From the NCBI GenBank assembly GCA_007134115.1, contig SLLK01000031.1, positions 1 to 5,244 on the forward strand: a stretch of 5,244 nt of DNA. Direction: 5' to 3'. The notes beneath the pieces are model-generated. The model was not told where the DNA came from. It made no database searches and saw only the letters and a program-made list of their open reading frames with translations. Position numbers and translations under genes: made by a program. Within the stretch, counting starts at the first letter, position 1. Each line of letters opens with the position of its first letter. Shown one piece after another: positions 1-5,244 of this stretch. The DNA is from Gammaproteobacteria bacterium. GTDB taxonomy: Bacteria > Pseudomonadota > Gammaproteobacteria > UBA5335 > SLRW01.

Positions 1-2147
1 AACTGCCGGGCGCTGACATTCACCGCCACGTTCAGGCCGGCCGCCTCCGGATTGCCTGCCCACACGACCAATTGCTCGCATACCTGCCTCAGGATGGCAG
101 CGCCCAGCGGCTGGATCAATCCGGCATCCTCGGCCACCGGGATAAACGCGCCGGGCAGCAGCAACCCCTGCTCCGGGTGCTGCCAGCGGGCCAGCGCTTC
201 CAGTCCGATCAACGTGCCCTGCTCATCAAATTGCGGCTGATAGAACGGTACGATCTGTGATTGTCGAAGTGCTTCACGCAGCGCCACTTCCATATCGACG
301 CGATCATCCACCGCCGCCTTCATATGGGGCTCAAACAGCCTGAACTGGTTGCCGCCTTCCCCCTTGGCCTTGTACATGGCCAGATCGGCGCGTTTCATGA
401 CCTCATCGGGCTGCCCCCCCTGACCGTCGAGCAGGGTCAACCCGATGCTCACGGTAATGTGGCGCTCCCACTGATCCAGCCTGTAGGGCTCGGCCAGGGC
501 TGCCAGAATCTTGTCGGTGGCATACCTGGCCTCGTCCTCAGCACGCTCTGCATCGGCATCCAGGCCGGTCAACAACACCACGAACTCGTCACCGCCAAAG
601 CGCGCCACCGTATCGTTCCCCCGCAGGGACTTGCCCAGACGAATCGCCACCATGCGCAACAGCTGGTCGCCTACATCGTGGCCAAGCGTGTCGTTAAGCG
701 ACTTGAAGTTATCCAGATCCAGAAACAGGTACGCCGCATGGTGGCCGGTGCGCCGACAGTTCGCCAGCGCCTGGGTCAGCCGATCCATCAACAGCCGCCG
801 GTTGGGCAGACGGGTCACCGGGTCGTACAGGGCGAGAAACTCGATCTCGTCCTCGGCCCGCTTGCGCGCAGTGATATCGCGAAAGTAAACGGCCAGGCCT
901 TCCTCCGAAGGGTAAGCATTGGCCTCGAACCAGGTTTCCAGCGGCGCATAATAGTACTCGAACTCCATCGATTTGTTCTGCGCCACAGCCTCCTTGTACT
1001 TTCGCTCCAGTTCACCGCCGCGCGGCGCTCCGAACGCTTCCCATATCACCTTCCCCAGCAACTCCTCACGGTCGGCCTGCAGCACTTCCTCGGCGCGATG
1101 GTTGAGGTAAGTGAAACGCCACTCGGGGTCGAGGGTATAGAAGGCGTCTGTAATGCTCTCCAGGGTATTGGTCAGCCGCCGGGCGAGGCGATCAACCTGC
1201 TCGCGGGAGGCTTTTTGCTCGGTAATGTCCTGCGAGAAACCACGTATGCGCACAACACGACCCGCGTCATCCAGAACCGGCCTGGCATAGGCCCTGACCC
1301 AGCGTTGTTCCCGGGTATCGGCACGGATGATCCGGTGTTCCAGATCATAGGGCACACCTTCATCAACGGCTCGGGCGAGTGAGGAGGCAATGAGTTCGCG
1401 ATCATCCGGGTGGGCCAGCTGCATCAATTCATCCTGTGTCAGCTCCTGCCCGGCACAGCCAGTCAGCCGTGCCCACTCACCGGACGCGAAAAAACGCTGC
1501 GCGGGCGCATCCCACTCCCAACTGCCCATGCCCGCCAGCTGCTCGGCGTTGGCGCGCAAGGCCTCGCTTTCACGCAGCGCGCGCGCAGCCTGTTCTCGCT
1601 CAATAGCCGCGGCAATGATATTGGCCAACCCCTGGAGCAACTGTATTTCGCCCTGCGCCCATTCACGGGGCCGATGCAGAACTTCGAAGCCGATGAAGCC
1701 GTAGAGTTGCTCGCCCGTGTACAACGGCACCGCCACCAGCGACTCAATGCCGGAGGCTTCAAACAACGCCTTTTCCTCAGCCCAGTCTGCGCCCAGGGAA
1801 GCCACCCGGGGGATATGCAAGACCTGCCGGCGCTTGAGCAACGCCAGGTGCCGGGGAATGGCGGTCAGTGGCACACGCTGATAGGCGGCCTGCTCCGATG
1901 GCAGACCGGGGCGACACCACTCGTGGGTTTCATTCATCCAGCCGGCGTCGAGATCGACATGAAAGAGATAGCTGCGATCCGCCTCACAGTAGGCGCCGAC
2001 CCGCGCCAGCGCCTCGTTCAGTACGTCGTCAAGCGCGTCACTCGAGGAGGCAATCAACCGCTGCGACAGCTCGACCAGAATCTCCTGCAGGCCGGCCACA
2101 TAGGCCAGCTCACCGTTGCTGTCAGGCCTGGGCCGGTTGCCGGCCAT
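1..2147 (-). CDS. GAF-PAS-PAS-GGDEF-EAL cyclic-di-GMP signalling protein (3' end outside window)
   Basis: Predicted to make and/or degrade cyclic di-GMP in response to signals sensed by its N-terminal domains. No signal peptide or membrane segment is visible, so it is probably cytoplasmic. Of 715 visible residues, about 30-185 resemble a GAF domain. About 200-312 are a PAS/PAC unit (HPDD at 246-249, GFSQDITEQK ending near 312). About 322-430 are a second PAS/PAC unit (LDPEWRFTYLN; YFRDITARK). GGDEF spans about 433-605: YDPVTRLPNR, DLDNFK, an intact GGDEF at 518-522, and RGND at 509-512, exactly five residues upstream, matching the RxxD product-inhibition site. EAL begins near 617 (FYQPQF; EAL at 650-652; NVSARQ at the window edge); the rest is missing, so phosphodiesterase competence cannot be judged. 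ATG at 2147 is preceded by a weak GGTGGTGGA; an in-frame GTG at 2174 has no better site. It lies 64 nt after msrA. Ligands of the GAF and PAS domains cannot be read from sequence. Confidence 0.95.
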   Translation of the reverse strand, partial: MAGNRPRPDSNGELAYVAGLQEILVELSQRLIASSSDALDDVLNEALARVGAYCEADRSYLFHVDLDAGWMNETHEWCRPGLPSEQAAYQRVPLTAIPRHLALLKRRQVLHIPRVASLGADWAEEKALFEASGIESLVAVPLYTGEQLYGFIGFEVLHRPREWAQGEIQLLQGLANIIAAAIEREQAARALRESEALRANAEQLAGMGSWEWDAPAQRFFASGEWARLTGCAGQELTQDELMQLAHPDDRELIASSLARAVDEGVPYDLEHRIIRADTREQRWVRAYARPVLDDAGRVVRIRGFSQDITEQKASREQVDRLARRLTNTLESITDAFYTLDPEWRFTYLNHRAEEVLQADREELLGKVIWEAFGAPRGGELERKYKEAVAQNKSMEFEYYYAPLETWFEANAYPSEEGLAVYFRDITARKRAEDEIEFLALYDPVTRLPNRRLLMDRLTQALANCRRTGHHAAYLFLDLDNFKSLNDTLGHDVGDQLLRMVAIRLGKSLRGNDTVARFGGDEFVVLLTGLDADAERAEDEARYATDKILAALAEPYRLDQWERHITVSIGLTLLDGQGGQPDEVMKRADLAMYKAKGEGGNQFRLFEPHMKAAVDDRVDMEVALREALRQSQIVPFYQPQFDEQGTLIGLEALARWQHPEQGLLLPGAFIPVAEDAGLIQPLGAAILRQVCEQLVVWAGNPEAAGLNVAVNVSARQ

Positions 2148-2206
2148 CAGTCCACCACCCGGGCTGCCAGCCACTGCCGTCGGCGCGACACTGTTGGATG
2201 CACAGG

Positions 2207-2241
2207 AAAAATCATCGCAAGCGGTCTGCAAACACCTTGCG
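2207..2241 (-). terminator. Possible weak intrinsic terminator or attenuator at the msrA stop
   Basis: On the minus-strand transcript, CGCAAG (2241-2236) is repeated inverted as CTTGCG (2221-2216) around a 14-nt loop. An alternative pairing gives eight base pairs with a two-nucleotide bulge. Five T residues (2211-2207) follow four bases later. The stem sits inside the last codons of msrA and the stop codon lies between stem and T-run. The stem is short and only moderately GC-rich, so partial read-through into the downstream GGDEF/EAL gene is more likely than full termination. The placement could also be chance. Confidence 0.3.
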
Positions 2242-2763
2242 CGCCTTGTTTACCTTGGGCGCGACCACGATCTGGCAGTAGGGCTGGGCCGGATTGCGGG
2301 CAAAGAAATCCTGGTGATAGTCCTCCGCCGGCCAGAAGGTCTCCAGCGGCACGACTTCCGTGACAATGGGTGCACTCCATGTACCTGCCTGCTCCAGCGC
2401 CGCGATGGCCGCCTCGGCCTCGGCTCGCTGGCCTTCATCGTGAAAGAGGATCATGGAGCGGTACTGCGGACCCACATCACCGCCCTGCCGATCCGGCGTG
2501 GTCGGGTCATGGATGGTAAAAAATACGTCCAGCAGCTCGCGGTAAGAGATCACCGCCGGATCAAAGCTGATCTGCACCACCTCGGCATGCCCCGAGGCGC
2601 CGGAGCAGACCTGTTCGTACGTCGGGTTGGGCCGCCGGCCGCCGGCGTAGCCGGACACCACTTGCGTCACCCCGCGCAATTCCAGAAACACGGCTTCCAG
2701 GCACCAGAAGCACCCACCGCCAAGGGTGGCCTGCTGAATTTGAGAATCGCTGTCGCGCATCAT
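2212..2763 (-). CDS. msrA: Peptide methionine-S-sulfoxide reductase MsrA
   Basis: Reduces methionine-S-sulfoxide, free or in proteins, back to methionine using thioredoxin-type reductant; a cytosolic oxidative-damage repair enzyme. The 183-residue product is a normal length for a compact MsrA. The signature GGGCFWC is at residues 15-21 with catalytic C18. E61 (in GHAEVV), D96 (in GGDVGPQY) and Y101 fall at +43, +78 and +83 from the catalytic Cys, the same spacing as the E. coli catalytic set Cys51/Glu94/Asp129/Tyr134. C163, in a PYCQ motif near the C-terminus, is the likely resolving cysteine; C21 and C53 are further candidates. Translation may start at ATG 2763 or the adjacent ATG 2760. A modest GGAAAA lies just upstream (2773-2768). 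A candidate promoter sits in the 99-nt gap before it. No msrB is fused or adjacent. Confidence 0.97.
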   Translation of the reverse strand: MMRDSDSQIQQATLGGGCFWCLEAVFLELRGVTQVVSGYAGGRRPNPTYEQVCSGASGHAEVVQISFDPAVISYRELLDVFFTIHDPTTPDRQGGDVGPQYRSMILFHDEGQRAEAEAAIAALEQAGTWSAPIVTEVVPLETFWPAEDYHQDFFARNPAQPYCQIVVAPKVNKARKVFADRLR

Positions 2764-2826
2764 GGCGTTTTCCGGGAGGGGCTGTTAACAACATCGAAAG
2801 GCAATGGCTGTCACTTCATATGCGAC

Positions 2827-2855
2827 ATTCTACCCCGACAGGCACATGATTCCAC
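2827..2855 (-). promoter_or_regulatory. Candidate sigma70-type promoter for msrA
   Basis: Reading the minus strand, TAGAAT (2832-2827) matches the -10 consensus at five of six positions. It is preceded by a 17-nt spacer and a weak -35, GTGGAA (2855-2850, three of six). Initiation would fall near 2820, giving a leader of about 55-60 nt before the msrA start. The site lies in the intergenic gap, just after the stop of the upstream membrane-protein gene. The -35 is poor, so the promoter would be weak or activator-dependent if real. Confidence 0.4.
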
Positions 2856-2860
2856 GGAAT
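2849..2860. repeat. 12-bp palindrome overlapping the candidate msrA -35
   Basis: ATTCC-AC-GGAAT has perfect 5-bp arms around a 2-bp centre. It covers the proposed -35 hexamer at 2850-2855 and ends two bases before the stop codon of the upstream gene. CATG tetramers flank it at 2845-2848 and 2864-2867, unequally spaced. The position suits a repressor or activator operator, but the arms are short and chance is plausible. With a 2-nt centre it would not fold well as an RNA hairpin, and no T-run follows. Confidence 0.3.
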
Positions 2861-2862
2861 GT

Positions 2863-3234
2863 TCATGCTCCCCACACACCGGATTCACGCAGCACCTGCA
2901 CAATCCGCCGCGCGCGCAGATGCTGAAGCCAGATGACGGCCGCCATGATGGCAAAGGCGCCGGCCGACATGGTTTTACCCAGGGCCCGTTCCAGACGCAT
3001 GATGGCCTCCAGTTCCGGCCCGGTATGCAGTATTTCCGTCTCGGCGCGTAGCGCCAGAACATCCCTGAAACCCAGGTTAACCAGCTCGGCAAACTTGATA
3101 CTGCTGACAATGTCCGCGACAGCGCCGATCAACAGCAACACCGGCAGCACGGTGACAAAAGCCAGTACCGACTTGACCACCCGCGGGCGCCGGTCGGCCA
3201 GGGTCAACACTTCACGATCTTTTTCGGTGAACAT
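2863..3234 (-). CDS. Small membrane protein with two predicted helices, function unknown
   Basis: I do not recognise this 123-residue protein. It begins MFTEKDREVL, with a basic stretch DRRPRVVK at 14-21. A strongly hydrophobic segment follows at about 22-42 (LAFVTVLPVLLLIGAVAD), then a polar, acidic loop of about 45 residues (43-87). A second hydrophobic segment covers about 88-106 (MSAGAFAIMAAVIWL), followed by HLRARR and a short tail ending SGVWGA. Positive charges at both ends predict cytoplasmic termini and a periplasmic loop (positive-inside rule). There are no cysteines or obvious metal or catalytic motifs. The reading frame stays open upstream to ATG 3324, but the ATG at 3234 has GGGAG seven bases upstream, and the 30 extra residues are proline- and cysteine-rich, unlike a coding start. 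It lies 158 nt after the transporter gene and 99 nt before msrA. A membrane role is supported by sequence; a specific function is not. Confidence 0.75.
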   Translation of the reverse strand: MFTEKDREVLTLADRRPRVVKSVLAFVTVLPVLLLIGAVADIVSSIKFAELVNLGFRDVLALRAETEILHTGPELEAIMRLERALGKTMSAGAFAIMAAVIWLQHLRARRIVQVLRESGVWGA

Positions 3235-3392
3235 GGCGCAACTCCCGCGACAACACGGTTCCGGTACACCTTGCACGTAACCGGGCCGCAGTGCCAGCGG
3301 CTTCGCCGGCACACCCTGCGGCATGCCACTACAGTATCAGGCAGACACTGCCCTGTGCGCCGGAACCCCATGATTGCCCGGTATTTCCCGCG
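3235..3392 (-). other. 158-nt intergenic region between transporter and membrane-protein genes
   Basis: This is the largest non-coding stretch in the window. On the minus strand it holds an imperfect hairpin, TGCCGGC (3311-3305) with GCTGGCA (3298-3292): seven pairs including one G-T wobble, a six-base loop, and no T-run after it, so it is not a convincing intrinsic terminator. A possible extended -10 (TGATACTGT) lies upstream of the hairpin but has no recognisable -35. Other short inverted repeats are no better than expected in GC-rich DNA. The gap is long enough for the downstream gene to have its own promoter, but none can be called with confidence. Confidence 0.4.
3242..3246 (-). promoter_or_regulatory. 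Ribosome binding site that fixes the membrane-protein start
   Basis: GGGAG on the minus strand lies seven bases upstream of the ATG at 3234, good Shine-Dalgarno spacing. The more upstream ATG at 3324 shows no comparable site, so the 123-residue form is preferred over the 153-residue form. Confidence 0.6.
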
Positions 3393-4835
3393 TCAGGAAA
3401 CCATCCCCAGTAACAGCGGTCCCAGCAAGAACACGGCGGGCACGATCACTGCCAGTGCCGCCAGACTGACCACCGACCCACCCCGCACCATGTCCGGAAT
3501 GGTCAGTCGCTCACTGCCGAACACAATAGCATTGGGTGGCGTGGCCACGGGCAGCATGAATGCACAGGATGCGGCCAGCACCACCGGCAGCGCCAGCAGC
3601 AGCGGAGGCAGATCCAGCAAGGGCGCCAGACCGGCCGCCAGGGGAATCAACATGGCGGCAGTGGCGGTGTTGCTGGTGACATGGCTGAGCGCCATGGCCA
3701 GCAAGGCCACACACAGCACACCCAGCCAGACGGGCAATCCAGCCAGTACCTGCAGGCCGCCGGCCAGGGCCATGGCAAGCCCGCTTTCATCAATGGCCGC
3801 GCCCAGGCTCAGCCCGCCGCCGACCAGGATCAGCACGCCCCACGGCAACGCCTGGGTGGCCCGCCACACCAGCAGTGGGGACGCCTTCCAGCCCCTTTCG
3901 GGAATCAGGAACAACGCCACCGCGCCGGCCAGCGCGATGCTGGTATCGGTTATCGCCGGCAGCCAGGTTTGCAGCAGCGGGCGGGTCATCCAGCCCATCA
4001 CCACCAGCAGGAACACCGCCAGCACCCGTATTTCCGGCGTACTCAACGGACCCATCGCCTGCCGTTCGCGCGCAAACAGGGCGGCGACTTCCGGCGTGCT
4101 GTCCTCGCGCAGGGGGAATACCACCCGCACCAGCAACCACCAGGCAAGCCCCAGCAGCACGACCGCCACCGGCACACCCACCATCATCCACTGCACATAG
4201 CCGATGGCGAGATCGTGGCGCTCGTTCATATAGGCCGCGAGCAAGGCGTTGGGTGGCGTACCGATCAGGGTGCCCATGCCGCCGATGTTGGCGCCCCAGG
4301 CAATGCCCAGCAGCAATGCCACGGCGAAACGCTGACGGGGCCGCGCCCCGTCTTCCTCCAGCAAGGCGATCACGGACAACCCGATGGGCAGCATCATGGC
4401 AGCGGTGGCGGTATTGCTGATCCACATGCTCAGGAACGCGGTGGCCAGCATGAAGCCGGCCACCAGCCGATCCGGGCGATAACCCACCGCCGCCACAATC
4501 AGTAGCGCCATCCGCCGATGCAGATCACACCGGCGGATAGCCAATGCAATCAGAAAGCCGCCCAGGAACAGCAACACCAGCGGGTGCGCATAGGGCGCAG
4601 CCACCGCTTCGATGTCGGCAACCCCGAGCAGCGGCAGAAAAACCAGCGGCAGCAAGGCGGTTACCGCGACCGGCACCGCCTCGCTCACCCACCACACCGC
4701 CATCCATAGCGTCAGCGCCGCGACCACCCAGGCCGCCGGCTCGAGCTCGCCGGGGCTGCCCGCCACCAGCATGGTCGCCGCCAGCAGGGGGCCAACGATC
4801 AGCCCCATATGCTCCCGCGCGCCGCGTTGCTCCAT
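3393..4835 (-). CDS. SLC13/DASS-family sodium:dicarboxylate (anion) symporter
   Basis: Predicted inner-membrane carrier coupling sodium entry to uptake of di- or tricarboxylates such as succinate or malate; sulfate is a less likely alternative in the same superfamily. The 480-residue product is hydrophobic along most of its length, with polar breaks near 160-170, 240-268 and 285-297. Both SNT motifs that bind substrate carboxylate and sodium are present, at 140-142 and 388-390, each within SNTATAAM. Each repeat half also has a TPPN motif: GTPPN at 192-196 and ATPPN at 431-435. Residues 422-438 fit the DASS signature (S-x2-F-x2-P-V-A-x3-N-x-I-V). Length and motif spacing are normal and the gene looks intact. 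ATG 4835 has GGGAG five bases upstream; Met10 (4808) is an alternative, since the first hydrophobic segment starts only at about residue 11. The gene follows the globin by 30 nt, consistent with one transcript. Exact substrate is not readable. Confidence 0.93.
   Translation of the reverse strand: MEQRGAREHMGLIVGPLLAATMLVAGSPGELEPAAWVVAALTLWMAVWWVSEAVPVAVTALLPLVFLPLLGVADIEAVAAPYAHPLVLLFLGGFLIALAIRRCDLHRRMALLIVAAVGYRPDRLVAGFMLATAFLSMWISNTATAAMMLPIGLSVIALLEEDGARPRQRFAVALLLGIAWGANIGGMGTLIGTPPNALLAAYMNERHDLAIGYVQWMMVGVPVAVVLLGLAWWLLVRVVFPLREDSTPEVAALFARERQAMGPLSTPEIRVLAVFLLVVMGWMTRPLLQTWLPAITDTSIALAGAVALFLIPERGWKASPLLVWRATQALPWGVLILVGGGLSLGAAIDESGLAMALAGGLQVLAGLPVWLGVLCVALLAMALSHVTSNTATAAMLIPLAAGLAPLLDLPPLLLALPVVLAASCAFMLPVATPPNAIVFGSERLTIPDMVRGGSVVSLAALAVIVPAVFLLGPLLLGMVS
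4812..4816 (-). promoter_or_regulatory. Second GGGAG before the internal transporter ATG (Met10)
   Basis: GGGAG lies three bases upstream of the in-frame ATG at 4808, which is closer than ideal. The sequence GGGAGCA occurs before both possible starts, so either codon might be used. Starting at Met10 would remove only nine polar residues. Confidence 0.25.
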
Positions 4836-4840
4836 GCTTG

Positions 4841-4845
4841 CTCCC
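4841..4845 (-). promoter_or_regulatory. Ribosome binding site of the transporter gene
   Basis: GGGAG on the minus strand, five bases upstream of ATG 4835, in the 30-nt gap after the globin stop codon. It supports 4835 as the main start and lies directly beside a small inverted repeat. Confidence 0.6.
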
Positions 4846-4846
4846 G

Positions 4847-4863
4847 CCGGCGACCAGGGCCGG
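4847..4863 (-). repeat. Short inverted repeat between globin stop and transporter ribosome binding site
   Basis: CCGGC (4863-4859) and GCCGG (4851-4847) form a perfect 5-bp GC-only stem with a 7-nt loop on the minus-strand transcript. It begins two bases after the globin stop codon and ends one base before the transporter GGGAG. No T-run follows, so it is not an intrinsic terminator. It could affect mRNA processing or ribosome access to the transporter gene, but such stems are common by chance at this GC content. Confidence 0.3.
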
Positions 4864-4865
4864 AA

Positions 4866-5244
4866 TCAGTAGACTTCGCTAAAACGCTGGATGGTCTTTC
4901 TCATCGCGGTGCGCCAGCGTTTCTCGAGTTGCTCACTGGCTTTGGGGTCAGTTGCGTTGATCGTCTGCACCAGACAATCCACCCAGTGCTCGTGCAATTT
5001 GGGCTCCACTGGCGCATGGCCCTTGCGGCTGTGGATCTCGGCCATGCGCTCCACGGCACGGGCGCCCACCTCGGCACCCTCGGCATAGCTGATAGCCATG
5101 CTGATACCGCGCCGCAGCAAGGTGCGCTGCCGGGTGAAATCCGTGTGCTCGAACCTGGGCGGAATCGCTTCATTGGCGTCGAGCAGGCGACCATAGAAGC
5201 TGCCGATAAATTCCCGATCCTTCAGGCAGCGCCCGAAGCTCTGG
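4866..5244 (-). CDS. Single-domain globin (N-terminus outside window)
   Basis: Predicted haem-binding globin acting on oxygen and/or nitric oxide in the cytoplasm. 125 residues are visible; comparison with other globins suggests only the first 10-25 are missing. The visible part fits helices A/B to H. By my manual alignment to Vitreoscilla-type haemoglobin, Y17 (in SFYGRLL) is TyrB10, F31 (in PPRFEHTDF) is PheCD1 exactly 14 residues later as in that family, Q39 (in TRQRTLL) is GlnE7, and H71 (in MAEIHSRKGH) is the proximal HisF8. W110 lies in the presumed H helix. The protein stops after the H helix (RFSEVY), so no FAD/NAD reductase domain is attached, unlike flavohaemoglobins. The transporter gene starts 30 nt downstream. 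Family assignment is from sequence pattern alone; the distal-pocket residues are less sure than the proximal His. Confidence 0.75.
   Translation of the reverse strand, partial: QSFGRCLKDREFIGSFYGRLLDANEAIPPRFEHTDFTRQRTLLRRGISMAISYAEGAEVGARAVERMAEIHSRKGHAPVEPKLHEHWVDCLVQTINATDPKASEQLEKRWRTAMRKTIQRFSEVY

Noticed and set aside
261..2363. Long open frames on the plus strand opposite the GGDEF/EAL gene (261-1382 and 1410-2363)
   Set aside because: They lie antisense to a gene with unmistakable domain motifs. Their translations are rich in Q, H, R and P with no recognisable domain, typical of shadow frames in GC-rich DNA.
2116..3051. Plus-strand open frame crossing msrA, the intergenic gap and the membrane-protein gene
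   Set aside because: It is antisense to msrA, whose catalytic residues are all in place, and it has no domain features or convincing start site.
3256..3279. CCGGT...ACCGG inverted repeat in the 158-nt gap
   Set aside because: Only five pairs around a 14-nt loop, which is expected by chance at this GC content.
3235..3324. N-terminal extension of the small membrane protein to ATG 3324
   Set aside because: There is no ribosome binding site at 3324, the extra residues look non-coding, and a good GGGAG lies seven bases before the ATG at 3234.
3380..3402. Inverted repeat GGTTTCC/GGAAATACC at the transporter stop, considered as a terminator
   Set aside because: The stem is interrupted by a bulge, is only five continuous pairs, and has no T-run after it on the minus strand.
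3655..4430. Near-identical DNA segments encoding SNTATAAM twice in the transporter
   Set aside because: This is the known internal repeat of the DASS fold conserved at protein level, not a recent duplication or mobile repeat.
3271..4505. Long plus-strand open frames opposite the transporter (3271-4200 and 3681-4505)
   Set aside because: The minus-strand frame carries both SNT motifs and the DASS signature. The plus-strand translations are low-complexity S/T/P/A- or Q/H-rich shadows.

Overview
The window is GC-rich (roughly 60% or more by eye) and densely coded, and it looks like chromosomal DNA of a gammaproteobacterium or a close proteobacterial relative. This rests on protein style only: a GAF-PAS-PAS-GGDEF-EAL signalling protein, a GCFWC-type MsrA, a DASS transporter and a single-domain globin. 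I cannot name a genus. No mobile element, tRNA, rRNA, CRISPR array or phage gene is visible.

All five genes lie on the minus strand, so transcription runs from high to low coordinates. In that order they are: (1) a single-domain globin, with its N-terminus outside the window (4866-5244); (2) a SLC13/DASS-family sodium-coupled carboxylate or anion transporter (3393-4835), 30 nt after the globin stop; (3) a small two-helix membrane protein of unknown function (2863-3234), after a 158-nt gap; (4) msrA, peptide methionine-S-sulfoxide reductase (2212-2763), after a 99-nt gap with a candidate promoter and palindrome; (5) a large c-di-GMP signalling protein (1-2147), 64 nt after msrA, whose EAL domain runs off the left edge.

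The globin and transporter could be co-transcribed. The msrA and GGDEF/EAL genes could share a transcript, perhaps with partial termination at a hairpin plus T-run at the msrA stop. The globin (oxygen or NO chemistry), MsrA (repair of oxidised methionine) and a GAF/PAS-sensing c-di-GMP protein suggest a loose oxidative or nitrosative-stress neighbourhood, but that link is inference from proximity. Overall this reads as an ordinary housekeeping and accessory region. The points most worth a second look are the globin's distal pocket, the unassigned membrane protein, and small regulatory structures around msrA and the transporter start. No stretch longer than 158 nt lacks a gene.
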